Source of the DNA: Nocardiopsis sp. TSRI0078
GTDB lineage: Bacteria > Actinomycetota > Actinomycetes > Streptosporangiales > Streptosporangiaceae
Length of the DNA: 64,000 nucleotides
Assembly: GCF_001905145.1 (NCBI RefSeq)
Contig: NZ_LWLB01000023.1
Location: forward strand, 124,001 to 188,000
Direction of reading: 5' to 3'
The translations under genes were made by a program, and so were the position numbers. The number at the start of each line of letters is the position of its first letter. Position 1 is the first letter of the stretch. Positions 1 through 8,237 of the stretch are shown piece by piece. Below the pieces are notes generated by a model. It was not told the DNA's origin. It was given only the letters and a program-made list of their open reading frames with translations, and searched no databases.

Positions 1-621
1 GTCCCCCAGGGTGAGCATCCACAGGGTGAGGTTCATCAGGACGGTGGACACGCCCACGCCCACCAGCAGCAGGCGGAACCCGTCGATACCGCCGCGCCAG
101 GCGAGCCCGTAGCACAGGGCTCCGGCGGCCAGGCCGCCGAGCAGGGCCAGGGCGGGCACGCCAATGGAGGCCATGGGTCCGCTGATGACGCCGTAGCTGC
201 CGCCGAAGGCCATCACCGCGACCACGCCCGCGCTGGCGCCGTGGGTGACGCCCAGCAGGTCGGGGCTGGCCAGGGGGTTGCGCATGATGGTCTGAGTGAT
301 GGCGCCCGCGGCGGCCAGGGCTGCCCCGGCGAGCATGCCCACCACCACGCGCGGCATGCGCACACGCCAGATGGTGAAGTAGTCGTCGTACGTGGTCCCG
401 ATGACGTTGGCCCACACCCGGTCGGGCGGGACGAACGTCGAGCCGATGGAGAGGTTGAGCGCCACCAGCACGAACAGGGCCAGGGCGGTCAGCAGGCCGA
501 CGGCGACCAGGCGGGGGCGCAGGGGGAGCGAGACGGGGCCCAGGCGGACGGCCCGGCCCCGGCGGGACAGGCGGTCGCCGGCCCGCTGTCGGGCGTCGTC
601 GGGGGCGAGGGTGGAGGTCAT
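1..621 (-). CDS. FecCD-family siderophore ABC permease, partial (C-terminus beyond the window)
   Basis: Inner-membrane permease subunit of an iron-siderophore ABC importer. The reverse strand from the ATG at 621 reads MTSTLAPDDARQRAG, then a hydrophobic segment, then the FecCD signatures WRVRMPRVVVGMLAGAALA and IMRNPLASPDLLGV. It stays open to base 1, so roughly the last 40% of a normal protein of about 340 residues is missing. Its start overlaps the stop of the upstream permease by 4 bases (ATGA), which implies translational coupling and a heterodimeric permease. The ATPase subunit is not in the window and may lie beyond base 1 or be shared. The family call is sure; the exact siderophore is not visible. 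Confidence 0.93.
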   Translation of the reverse strand, partial: MTSTLAPDDARQRAGDRLSRRGRAVRLGPVSLPLRPRLVAVGLLTALALFVLVALNLSIGSTFVPPDRVWANVIGTTYDDYFTIWRVRMPRVVVGMLAGAALAAAGAITQTIMRNPLASPDLLGVTHGASAGVVAVMAFGGSYGVISGPMASIGVPALALLGGLAAGALCYGLAWRGGIDGFRLLLVGVGVSTVLMNLTLWMLTLGD

Positions 622-1691
622 AGTGCGAGCAGCCTCCGGCGGCGGACGATGTAGATGAAGAAGGGCGCGCCGAGCATGGCCAGGACCACGCCGACCTGGA
701 GTTCGCCGGGCGGCGCGAGGAAGCGGCCCAGGACGTCGGCGGTCAGGAGCAGGGCCGCGCCCATCAGCGCCGAGTAGGGCAGCAGCCAGCGGTAGTCGGC
801 GCCGACGACGCCGCGGGCCAGGTGCGGCACGATGAGCCCGACGAAGGCGATGGGCCCGCAGGCGGCGACGGTCACGCCGGTGAGCAGGGTGATGGCGAGC
901 AGGCCGGTGGCGCGGGCGCGGCCGATCCGGAAGCCCAGCGCGCGTGCGGTGTCCTCGCCCAGGGCCAGCGCGTTGAGGGCTCGGGTGTTGGCCAGGGCCA
1001 GGACCGTGCCCAGGGCGACCACGGGCAGCATGGGGCCGAGGATCGCGGGGTCGCGGCCCACCAGGGAGCCCACCCGCCAGAACCGGAAGTCCTCCATCGT
1101 GGACTGGTCGAGCAGGACCAGGCCGGAGGTCACGGAGTAGGCCAGCCAGCTCACGGCGGTCCCGGCCAGGGCCAGGGTGACGGGTGTGGGGCCGCGTCCG
1201 GGGACCGAGCCGATGGCGTAGACCAGGACCACGGCCACGGCGGCGCCCGCGAAGGCGAACCCGGCCTGGGTGTACAGGGTGGTGACGCCGAAGAACAGGA
1301 TGCCCAGCACCACGGCCAGGGCGGCGCCGAAGGTGACGCCGAGGATGCTGGGATCGCCCAGGGGGTTGCGGGTGTGGCCCTGCATGAGGGCGCCGCCCAG
1401 GCCGAGGCTGATCCCGGCGAGCAGTCCGAGCGCGGTGCGCGGCAGCCGGATCTCGTTGACGATGATGTCGGCCTCGCTGCCCGCGGTGGAGGTCAGCGCC
1501 AGCCACACGGTGCCGGGGCTGAGGCCCCGGGCTCCGATGAGCACGCTGGCCAGGACGGCCAGGCACAGCAGTAGGAGCATCAGTCCCAGGCCCGAGATCC
1601 GGCGTGTCCGGCGGGCCGCCACCGCGCCGCCCGCGATGGTCGCCGGCGCCGACGCCGTGGGGGTTCGCGGCGGTCCGGTGGTCTCCCTCAC
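618..1691 (-). CDS. FecCD-family siderophore ABC permease
   Basis: Second membrane subunit of the importer. After a polar N-terminus come about nine to ten hydrophobic helices. FecCD signatures are visible: IRLPRTALGLLAGISLGLGG, then HTRNPLGDPSILGV, and near the C-terminus the cytoplasmic loop GPIAFVGLIVPHLAR that docks on the ATPase. I chose the GTG at 1691 because GGGAG lies five bases before it; a TTG at 1703 in the same frame has no ribosome site. The gene is the first of its operon, 41 bases from an iron box shared with the divergent binding protein, so iron-dependent repression by an IdeR/DmdR regulator is expected. Confidence 0.94.
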   Translation of the reverse strand: MRETTGPPRTPTASAPATIAGGAVAARRTRRISGLGLMLLLLCLAVLASVLIGARGLSPGTVWLALTSTAGSEADIIVNEIRLPRTALGLLAGISLGLGGALMQGHTRNPLGDPSILGVTFGAALAVVLGILFFGVTTLYTQAGFAFAGAAVAVVLVYAIGSVPGRGPTPVTLALAGTAVSWLAYSVTSGLVLLDQSTMEDFRFWRVGSLVGRDPAILGPMLPVVALGTVLALANTRALNALALGEDTARALGFRIGRARATGLLAITLLTGVTVAACGPIAFVGLIVPHLARGVVGADYRWLLPYSALMGAALLLTADVLGRFLAPPGELQVGVVLAMLGAPFFIYIVRRRRLLAL

Positions 1692-1731
1692 CCGGTCTCC
1701 CAATCATGACGAAAGGCCAGGCCAACCTAAC

Positions 1732-1750
1732 TTAGGTTTGCCTAGCCACA
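1732..1750. promoter_or_regulatory. Iron box (IdeR/DmdR type) in the divergent siderophore-uptake promoter
   Basis: The stretch begins TTAGGTTTGCCTAGCC and is preceded by a second half site, AACCTAA, at about 1724-1730. It resembles the actinobacterial iron-box consensus TTAGGTTAGGCTAACCTAA. On the plus strand TTAGGT (1732-1737) and GATACT (1755-1760), 17 bases apart, could be the -35 and -10 boxes, so a bound repressor would block RNA polymerase. It sits between the permease operon (minus) and the binding protein (plus). Confidence 0.75.
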
Positions 1751-1789
1751 CTTGGATACTCTAAGTTTGCCACGTCTGGGACGAAGACG

Positions 1790-1818
1790 ACACATCCGCT
1801 GAGGATGTGTGTCTTTTT
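1790..1818 (+). terminator. Terminator-like hairpin with T-run in the leader of the binding-protein gene
   Basis: ACACATCC (1790-1797) pairs perfectly with GGATGTGT (1803-1810) around a five-base loop, and GTC then TTTTT follow at 1811-1818. U-tailed terminators are rare in such GC-rich DNA. It lies between the iron box and the ATG at 1877, inside the predicted transcript, so it could be an attenuator or could insulate against read-through from outside. Confidence 0.6.
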
Positions 1819-1876
1819 CGTGTCGACAGAGCAGTGTCTCGTTTTCCCCTGATCCCCTGAACCACCGGGAGCCCAC

Positions 1877-2896
1877 ATGACCACCCTCGCCCACCTGCGC
1901 CGCGCGGGCCTGCCCCTGGCCGTCGCGGCATCCCTGACCCTGGTGACCGCCTGCGGCGCGAGCGGCCCGGAGGAGGACGCCTCGGCCGGTTCCGGGGAGG
2001 AGAGCGCCGAGGGCTTCCCGATCACCGTCGAGCACGCCATGGGCGAGACCGAGATCCCCGCCGCGCCCGAGCGGGTGCTGCCGCTGGACTCCACCTACGT
2101 GGACGCCGCCCTCGCCCTGGGCGGGAACGTGGTGGGCTTCACACAGATCGCCGAGGGCCAGGACACCCTGCCCGGGTACCTGCTCGAAAGCGACTGGAAC
2201 GTGGGCAGCGCCGAGGAGGCCGAGTCGGTGGGCCTGCTGTGGGAGATCGACCCGGAGCTGGTCGCCCAGAGCCAGCCGGACCTGATCCTGTCCGCCGAGG
2301 TCCGCCACGGCGACGGCTACGACCAGCTCACCGAGGTCGCCCCCACGGTGATGTCGGAGACCACCGGCGCCACGTGGAAGGAGAACCTGCGCCTGACCGG
2401 CGAGGCGATGGGCATGGCCGAGGAGGCCGACCGCCTCGTGACCGAGTACGAGGAGCGGGCCGCCGCCATCGGCGAGGAGATCGCCGCGTCCGCGGACGGG
2501 GACCTGCCCACCGTGTCGGTGGTGCGCTTCGCCGGTGACGCCGACGGCGTGCGCCTGTACAGCCGCAACTCCTACATCGGCGTGGTCCTGGACGACCTGG
2601 GCCTGCCCCCCAGCGAGAACACCGCCACCGACACCGAGGAGATCGTGACCTACCACAGCCCCGAGCGGCTGATGGACCTGGAGGCCGACCACATCCTGGT
2701 GTCCACCTACGACGACGGCGTCGGCGAGGTGGAGAAGGACAAGGAGCGCTACACCTCCAACCCGCTGTGGGACGAGCTGGAGGGCACCAAGACCGAGGTG
2801 AGCGACGAGTACTGGATCTCCGGCGTGGGCCTGATCGCCGCGCACGCCGTGCTGGACGACGTCGCCGAGATCTTCGAGGTCGACCCGCAGCGCTAG
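1877..2896 (+). CDS. Iron-siderophore-binding lipoprotein (periplasmic-binding-protein-like, FepB/FhuD class)
   Basis: Extracytoplasmic ligand receptor of the importer, anchored by lipid. The N-terminus is a short basic signal followed by a lipobox ending LVTAC (Cys26 becomes the lipidated residue). The mature part has the TroA-like order of the family: AAPERVLPLDSTYVDAALAL near the start, a central linker helix, and VGLIAAHAVLDDVAEIF at the end. It has 339 residues, normal for the class. GGGAG precedes the ATG. It is divergent from the two permeases across the iron box and upstream of the siderophore biosynthetic genes, so it probably imports the product of this locus. Which ferric complex it binds cannot be read from sequence. 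Confidence 0.93.
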   Translation: MTTLAHLRRAGLPLAVAASLTLVTACGASGPEEDASAGSGEESAEGFPITVEHAMGETEIPAAPERVLPLDSTYVDAALALGGNVVGFTQIAEGQDTLPGYLLESDWNVGSAEEAESVGLLWEIDPELVAQSQPDLILSAEVRHGDGYDQLTEVAPTVMSETTGATWKENLRLTGEAMGMAEEADRLVTEYEERAAAIGEEIAASADGDLPTVSVVRFAGDADGVRLYSRNSYIGVVLDDLGLPPSENTATDTEEIVTYHSPERLMDLEADHILVSTYDDGVGEVEKDKERYTSNPLWDELEGTKTEVSDEYWISGVGLIAAHAVLDDVAEIFEVDPQR

Positions 2897-3073
2897 CCCC
2901 ACTCTCCTCGGGGCTCCGCTTCGCCCCGTGTGCGGGCGCCCGCAAGGCGGGGACCTTCGGATCCTCCCGAACCCCGCCGGCGCCCGGACCACACCCCCAC
3001 GGGCTGAGCCGTACTCCCGCCACCGGGCGGTCCGCGACGGGGCCCTTCCGACCGGGTCCCGTCCCGGCCGCCT

Positions 3074-3094
3074 GCCGTGTGCCGCGCACACGGC
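3074..3094. promoter_or_regulatory. Perfect hairpin upstream of the LysA-like decarboxylase
   Basis: GCCGTGTGC and GCACACGGC form a 9-bp inverted repeat with a three-base loop, 36 bases before the start codon. Another palindrome, TGCGGGCGCCCGCA, lies at 2931-2944 just after the binding-protein stop and may be its terminator. I found no iron box in the 234-base gap 2897-3130, so the decarboxylase may be read from the upstream promoter or have a separate control. Confidence 0.4.
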
Positions 3095-3130
3095 GTGTCC
3101 GAACCACCACGCGCACCGGAGGGATCCTCC

Positions 3131-4396
3131 ATGGAACCGCCCCGCTCCTTCGAGCACACCCCCGCCCTGGCCTCCGAACGGATCCCCGAGCGCGTGCGCC
3201 GGGCGGCCCTGGACCTGGCCGCCGACACCGGCTCGGGATACGTCTACGACCCCGCGCTGGCCGCCGACCGGGCCCGCACGCTGCGCAAGGCGCTGCCCCC
3301 GTGGGCCCGGGTCTACTTCGCGGTCAAGGCCAACGGCTTCGAGCCGGTGCTCGCCCACCTGGCCGAGGTGGTGGACGGGTTCGAGGCGGCCTCCCTGCGC
3401 GAGGCGCGCACCGCCCTGGCCGCGCTGCGCGCCCGACGCGGGGCGGCCGGCGGGCGGATCGGGGTGAGCGGCCCCGGCAAGACCCCCGAACTGCTGTCGG
3501 GCCTGGCCCGCCTGCGCGCCGAACGGGGCGCGGACGTGGTGGTCAACGCCGAGAGCGAGCTGGAGCTGCACCGCGTCTCGGCCGCGGCCTGTGAGGCGGG
3601 CACGGTGCTGCCGGTGGCCCTGCGTGTCAACCCCGAGCACGTACCGGTCAGCGGGGCACTGGTGATGGGCGGTACCCCGGGGCCGTTCGGCGTCCCCGAG
3701 CCCCTGGCCGCCGACGCCGTGCGCACGGCCCTGTCCCTGCCCGGGGTGGACCTCGTGGGCTTCCACGTGCACGCGGTCAGCGGCAACACCGACGCCGCCG
3801 CGCACGCCGCCTACGTGCGCTGGTGCCTGGAGTGGGCGCGGCGGACGGCGGACGCTCACGGGGTGGACCTGCGCCTGGTGGACGTGGGCGGCGGCCTGGG
3901 CGTGCCCTTCGAGGAGGGCGAGGGCGCCTTCGATCTGGAGGGGTTCGGCGCCGCCCTGGCGCGGCTGCCCGACCCGGGGGTGGAGGTGGTGCTGGAGCCG
4001 GGACGCTGGATCGCGGCCCCCACCGGCTGGTACGCGGCGCGGGTGACGGACGTGAAGTCGGCCTACGGCGGCTGCTTCGCGGTGGTACGGGGCGGGATCA
4101 ACCACTTCCAGCTGCCCACGTCGTGGGAGATCCGCCACAACTTCGCGGTACTGGAGGGCGGCCCGTGGCCTGCCGGGGTGCCCCGGCCCCGGGCGCTCGG
4201 GGAGTCGGTGACGGTGTGCGGGGAGCTGTGCACCCCCGAGGACGTGCTGGCCAGGGACGTGCGGGTGGAGTCCCTGCACGCCGGTGACGTGCTGGTCTTC
4301 CCCAACGCCGGCGCCTACGGGCACGAGTTCGCGATGCCCGCGTTCCTGGCGCACCCGGCGGCACCCCGCCTGACCGTGGACAGCCGCCTGCCCTGA
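3131..4396 (+). CDS. PLP-dependent decarboxylase, fold type III (LysA / SbnH / ornithine decarboxylase 2 family)
   Basis: Alanine-racemase-fold decarboxylase of 421 residues. The Schiff-base lysine is Lys66 in YFAVKANGF. Further family blocks are GFHVHAVSGNTD, the phosphate-binding GGGLGVPF, EPGRWI, the second-subunit substrate cysteine block CGELCTPEDV, and NAGAYGHEF. GGAGGG precedes the ATG at 3131; an earlier in-frame ATG at 3077 lacks one. The family covers meso-diaminopimelate, ornithine/arginine and siderophore-intermediate decarboxylases such as SbnH, which decarboxylates a citryl-diaminopropionate intermediate. The position beside a siderophore operon favours a role in that pathway. 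A plain diaminopimelate decarboxylase is the main alternative, though no other lysine or peptidoglycan gene is nearby. Confidence 0.88.
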   Translation: MEPPRSFEHTPALASERIPERVRRAALDLAADTGSGYVYDPALAADRARTLRKALPPWARVYFAVKANGFEPVLAHLAEVVDGFEAASLREARTALAALRARRGAAGGRIGVSGPGKTPELLSGLARLRAERGADVVVNAESELELHRVSAAACEAGTVLPVALRVNPEHVPVSGALVMGGTPGPFGVPEPLAADAVRTALSLPGVDLVGFHVHAVSGNTDAAAHAAYVRWCLEWARRTADAHGVDLRLVDVGGGLGVPFEEGEGAFDLEGFGAALARLPDPGVEVVLEPGRWIAAPTGWYAARVTDVKSAYGGCFAVVRGGINHFQLPTSWEIRHNFAVLEGGPWPAGVPRPRALGESVTVCGELCTPEDVLARDVRVESLHAGDVLVFPNAGAYGHEFAMPAFLAHPAAPRLTVDSRLP

Positions 4397-4435
4397 CCGC
4401 CCTTGTGTCCTGGGTCACTCCGGGGCCCGCACGCC

Positions 4436-4466
4436 TTGACATGATTAGGTAAGCCTGCCCTAATTT
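4436..4466 (+). promoter_or_regulatory. Promoter with iron box driving the siderophore biosynthetic operon
   Basis: TTGACA at 4436-4441 is a consensus -35 box. CCTAAT or TAATTT near 4459-4466 would be the -10. Between and over them lies TTAGGTAAGCCTGCCCTAA (4445-4463), a 19-base match to the IdeR/DmdR iron-box consensus. A repressor bound there covers the core promoter, so the 10-kb operon should be shut off by iron. This is the clearest regulatory site in the window. Confidence 0.88.
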
Positions 4467-4549
4467 ATGACGGCTCCCGGTGTGCGGCCCCCGCGCGCAC
4501 CCGGAGCCCGCCCGGAAGTGCCCCGTACCCCCCGACGAAGGAGCCCCTC

Positions 4550-5161
4550 GTGCCCGTTCCGCCCGCCACCGCCGCCATCGCGACCGCGTCGGCCGAACCG
4601 GCCGGGCCCGCCACCGCCTGGAGGGTCGACAACCTCACCGGCGCCGACGTGCTGGCCGACCTCACCCCCTGGGTCGACGCCTACGAGACGGTCTACGCCG
4701 ACGTCCTGCACCTGCCCGACCACAGCACCCCGCCCTTCGGCGAGCGCCTGGCCTTCAGCGCGAACCGACCGGGCTTTCGCCTCACCGCCTGCCGCGTGGA
4801 CGGTGAGCTCGCCGCGTTCGCCTACGGCTACGCCCTGCAGCCGACCACCGGCTGGTGGAACGGGTTCGTCCCGCGGCCGGGCGTGGACGCCGGGGACGTC
4901 GCCGCCGAGCGCCCGGGCCGGACCTTCGCCATGTGCGAGGCCCTCGTCCACACCCCCTTCCGCGGCACCGGCATCGTGGAGCACGCGATGCCCTTCCTCC
5001 TCAGCGGACGCCGGGAGGAGCGCGCGGCCGGCCTGGTGGCCGAGACCAACACCCACGCCCTGGACATCTTCCTGCGCAACGGCTGGCGGCACGTGGGCGA
5101 CCTCGCACCGCACCCGGGCTGGCGCAGGCACCACTGCCTGCTCATGCCGCTGAACGGCTGA
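4550..5161 (+). CDS. GNAT-family N-acetyltransferase
   Basis: First gene of the iron-controlled operon, 203 residues. The acetyl-CoA-binding motif A is visible as HTPFRGTGIVEHAM, followed by a second region (ETNTHALDIFLRNGWRHVG) typical of GNAT motif B. The start is GTG, with AAGGAG seven bases before it. In hydroxamate siderophore pathways an acyltransferase acylates the N-hydroxylated diamine, and this is the only acyltransferase in the operon. However, the protein lacks the longer IucB-like architecture and looks like a general GNAT, so the role in acylation is inferred from position. The 155-base gap to the next gene shows no second iron box. Confidence 0.85.
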   Translation: MPVPPATAAIATASAEPAGPATAWRVDNLTGADVLADLTPWVDAYETVYADVLHLPDHSTPPFGERLAFSANRPGFRLTACRVDGELAAFAYGYALQPTTGWWNGFVPRPGVDAGDVAAERPGRTFAMCEALVHTPFRGTGIVEHAMPFLLSGRREERAAGLVAETNTHALDIFLRNGWRHVGDLAPHPGWRRHHCLLMPLNG

Positions 5162-5316
5162 CCGGCCCCGGCCCGGCGGGACCGCCCGGCCCCGCCCGCG
5201 CCCTCCCCTCCCGCCACGGGTCCCCTCCCCCGCCGGGATCCCGCGCCCCGGACACGCCCCTCGCCCCACTCCGCGCGCGCCCACGATCAACCACGGAAAA
5301 CTGGAGCCCGACGCCC

Positions 5317-6909
5317 ATGCCCATCACTCCGAGTGTTGACTCAGTCGCCACCGGCACCGAGGCGCCCAGCACCCTGAGCTGTCCCGTGCCCACCAGCGCG
5401 GCGACGCTGCTGGCCGGCGGGCTCGCGGGAGCACCCGGCGGACCGGCCACGGTCTCGGCCCTGGTCGAGGCGGCCACCCGCGCCCTGGCCGAGGCCTGCG
5501 CCGAACGCGAGGGCCCCATCCCGGCCCGGACCCCCCGCCAGGTCGCCGACGCGGTCCGCGAGGCGCTCGGCCCCGCCGACGGCGCCGCCCACCCGGGCCC
5601 CGAGCACACCGTCGCCGCCGACGTCCTGACCCGGCTGACCCGGACACTCGCCGCCGGGGCCGCCGATCCCGCCCACCCCCGCTGCGCCGCCCACCTGCAC
5701 TGCCCGCCGCTGGCGGTGGCGGTGGCCGCCGACACCGTCGCCGCCGTCCTCAACCAGTCCCTGGACTCCTGGGACCAGGCGCCCGCCGCCACCGCCATGG
5801 AGACCCAGGTCATCGCCGAACTCGGCGACCTCGTCGGCTACCAGGGCGAGCGGGCGGGCGGTGTGGTCACCTCCGGCGGCACCGAGTCCAACCTCACCGC
5901 CCTGCTCCTGGCCCGCGACCACGCGCTCACCGCCTCCCCCGACCGCGACGCCGGACGCCACGGCGTGGCCCTGGCCGCCGGCGGCGCACGCCCCCGCATC
6001 CTGTGCGGGGAGGTCGCGCACTTCTCCGTGCAGCGCTCGGCCGCCCTGCTGGGACTGGGCGAGGACGCCGTGGTCGCCGTCGACGTCGACTCCCAGCACC
6101 GGATGCGCCCCGCCTCCCTGCGCGAGGCCCTGCGGCGCCTGCGCGCCGACGGTGACGTCCCGGTCGCCGTCGTGGCCACCGCCGGGACCACCGACCTGGG
6201 CGGCATCGACCCGCTGGGCGCCATCGCCCGCATCGCCCGCGAGTTCGGCGTGTGGCTGCACGTGGACGCCGCCTACGGGGGCGGCCTGCTGTTCTCCCGG
6301 CGCCTGCGCGGGCTGCTCGCCGGGCTGGAACGGGCCGACTCGGTCAGCATGGACCTGCACAAGCTCGGCTGGCAGCCCGTGGCGGCCGGAATCCTGCTCA
6401 CCCGCGAGCGCGCGCTGTTCGCCCCGCTCTCGCGCTCGGTGGACTACCTCAACCCCACCGACGACGAGGAGGCCGGATACCCCAGCCTGCTCGGCTACTC
6501 CCTGCGCACCACCCGCCGGGCCGACGTGTTCAAGATCGCCGTCACCCTGCGCGCCCTGGGCACGGACGGCCTGGGCCGCCTGGTGGACCTGTGCCGCGAC
6601 CTGGCCCTGCGCACCGCCGCCCACGTGGTCGGCGAGCCCCGCCTGGTCCTGGCCGCCTCACCCTCCCTGACCACCGTCGTGTTCCGCTACGACGCCGGTG
6701 AGCACAGCGACACCGTCAACGCCCGGCTGCGCCGCCGCCTGCTGCGGGAGGGCCGGGCCGTGGTCGGACGCACCCGGTTCGAGGGCCGCGTGTGGCTCAA
6801 GCTCACCCTGCTCAACCCCGACACCACCCCGGACGACACCGCGTCCCTGCTCGCCGAGGTCGTCGCCGCGGGCGACGCCGAGGCCGCCGCCCTGAAGGAG
6901 TCCCGTTGA
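5317..6909 (+). CDS. Group II PLP-dependent decarboxylase (DesA / RhbB / DABA decarboxylase family)
   Basis: Fold type I decarboxylase of 530 residues. The PLP lysine is Lys349 in the motif DLHKLGWQP; upstream are VTSGGTESNLTALLLARD (cofactor phosphate binding) and HVDAAYGGG with the pyridine-nitrogen aspartate. Family members make cadaverine from lysine (DesA), diaminopropane from diaminobutyrate (RhbB), or aromatic amines. Next to an N-hydroxylase and IucA/IucC synthetases, the likely role is supplying the diamine backbone. GGAG precedes the ATG at 5317. The stop overlaps the TTG start of the next gene (TTGA). Which amino acid it uses cannot be decided by eye. The first 45 residues are variable and low in complexity. 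Confidence 0.93.
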   Translation: MPITPSVDSVATGTEAPSTLSCPVPTSAATLLAGGLAGAPGGPATVSALVEAATRALAEACAEREGPIPARTPRQVADAVREALGPADGAAHPGPEHTVAADVLTRLTRTLAAGAADPAHPRCAAHLHCPPLAVAVAADTVAAVLNQSLDSWDQAPAATAMETQVIAELGDLVGYQGERAGGVVTSGGTESNLTALLLARDHALTASPDRDAGRHGVALAAGGARPRILCGEVAHFSVQRSAALLGLGEDAVVAVDVDSQHRMRPASLREALRRLRADGDVPVAVVATAGTTDLGGIDPLGAIARIAREFGVWLHVDAAYGGGLLFSRRLRGLLAGLERADSVSMDLHKLGWQPVAAGILLTRERALFAPLSRSVDYLNPTDDEEAGYPSLLGYSLRTTRRADVFKIAVTLRALGTDGLGRLVDLCRDLALRTAAHVVGEPRLVLAASPSLTTVVFRYDAGEHSDTVNARLRRRLLREGRAVVGRTRFEGRVWLKLTLLNPDTTPDDTASLLAEVVAAGDAEAAALKESR

Positions 6910-8237
6910 CCGCCGCCCCGCTCCCCCGCCCCGACGACGACCGCGTGCACGACCTGGTGGGCGTGGGCCTGGGCCCGTTCAACCTGGCCCTGGCCGCGCT
7001 CGCCGACGCCGTCCCCGGCCTCAGCGCGCGCTTCCTCGAGGCGCGCCCCTCCTTCTCCTGGCACCCCGGCCTGCTGCTGGAGGGCGCCCGCCTGCAGGTA
7101 CCCTTCCTCGCCGACCTGGTCAGCCTGGTGGACCCCACCAGCCGGTGGTCGTTCCTGTCCTACCTGCGCGAGCACGACCGGTTGTTCCCGTTCTACTTCT
7201 CCGAGCACTTCCACGTGCCCCGCCGCGAGTACGACGACTACTGCCGCTGGGTCGCCCACCAACTGCCCTCGTGCCGCTTCGACGCCCGCGCCACCGCCGT
7301 ACACCACCACGAGGGCGTGTTCACCGTGGAGTACGCCGACGCCCGGGGCGCGCACTCCACCGTGCGCGCACGCGCCCTGGTGCTGGGCATCGGCACCGAG
7401 CCCGTGCTGCCCGAACCGCTGGCCGACCTGGTGGGCGAGCGGGTCTTCCACGCCGCCGAGTACCTGGACCGCGCCCCCGGTCTGGCCGGGCTGGGCGACG
7501 TGACCGTGCTGGGCTCGGGCCAGTCCGGCGCCGAGGTCTTCCTGGACCTGCTGCGCTCGCCCGGCAACCGCGACACGCAGGTGAACTGGCTGACCCGCTC
7601 CCCGGCGTTCGCGCCGATGGAGTACTCCAAGCTGGGGCTCGAACACTTCACCCCGGACTACACCCGCTACTTCCACGCCCTTCCCCAGCACGTGAAGGAC
7701 CGGGTGGTGCCCGAGCAGTGGCAGCTGTACAAGGGCATCAGCGGCGACACCATCGCCGAGATCCACGACGTGCTCTACGAACGCGGGATCGCCGGGGCTC
7801 CGGTGGGCGCCTCCCTGCGGGCGCACTGCGAACTGGTGGAGGCGCGTACCGACGGCGACGGGTTCGCGCTGGACTTCCACCACCGCGAGCAGGACCGGGG
7901 CTTCACCGTGCGCACCGACGCGGTCATCGCCGCCTCCGGCTACGCCCAGCGCAGCCCGGACTTCCTGGCGCCTGTGGCCAAACTGCTGCGGGCCGACGCC
8001 CGGGGGCGGCCGGTGATCGGCCAGGACCTGCGCCTGGCCGCCGAGCCGGAGCTGACCGCGCCCATCCACGTGCAAAACGCCGAGTTGCACACGCACGGCG
8101 TCGGCGCCCCCGACCTGGGGCTGGGCGCCTGGCGGGCGGCCACCATCCTCAACAGCCTGACCGGGCGCACCGTCTACCGCCTGCCCGGGCGGACGGCGTT
8201 CACCTCCTTCGGGGCCCCGGCCGGGGAGGGGCGGTGA
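6906..8237 (+). CDS. FAD/NADPH-dependent diamine/lysine N-hydroxylase (IucD / DesB / RhbE family)
   Basis: Flavin monooxygenase of 443 residues that makes the hydroxylamine later turned into a hydroxamate. The FAD-binding motif is GVGLGPFNLALAALA near residue 20. The NADPH-binding motif is VLGSGQSGAE in the middle, and the C-terminal AASGY corresponds to the ATGY block of N-hydroxylating monooxygenases. PFLADLVSLVDPTSRWSFL is also characteristic of the IucD group. It starts with TTG at 6906, overlapping the stop of the decarboxylase, with AAGGAG just before. The substrate would be the diamine made by the preceding gene (as in DesB or RhbE) rather than free lysine. Confidence 0.95.
   Translation: MTAAPLPRPDDDRVHDLVGVGLGPFNLALAALADAVPGLSARFLEARPSFSWHPGLLLEGARLQVPFLADLVSLVDPTSRWSFLSYLREHDRLFPFYFSEHFHVPRREYDDYCRWVAHQLPSCRFDARATAVHHHEGVFTVEYADARGAHSTVRARALVLGIGTEPVLPEPLADLVGERVFHAAEYLDRAPGLAGLGDVTVLGSGQSGAEVFLDLLRSPGNRDTQVNWLTRSPAFAPMEYSKLGLEHFTPDYTRYFHALPQHVKDRVVPEQWQLYKGISGDTIAEIHDVLYERGIAGAPVGASLRAHCELVEARTDGDGFALDFHHREQDRGFTVRTDAVIAASGYAQRSPDFLAPVAKLLRADARGRPVIGQDLRLAAEPELTAPIHVQNAELHTHGVGAPDLGLGAWRAATILNSLTGRTVYRLPGRTAFTSFGAPAGEGR

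Noticed and set aside
1742-4354. 870-codon open frame on the minus strand antisense to the binding protein and decarboxylase genes
   Set aside because: High-GC DNA leaves long antisense frames open. Its composition (His, Gly, Gln, Val) is that of a shadow frame, no domain is seen, and the plus-strand genes are clear.
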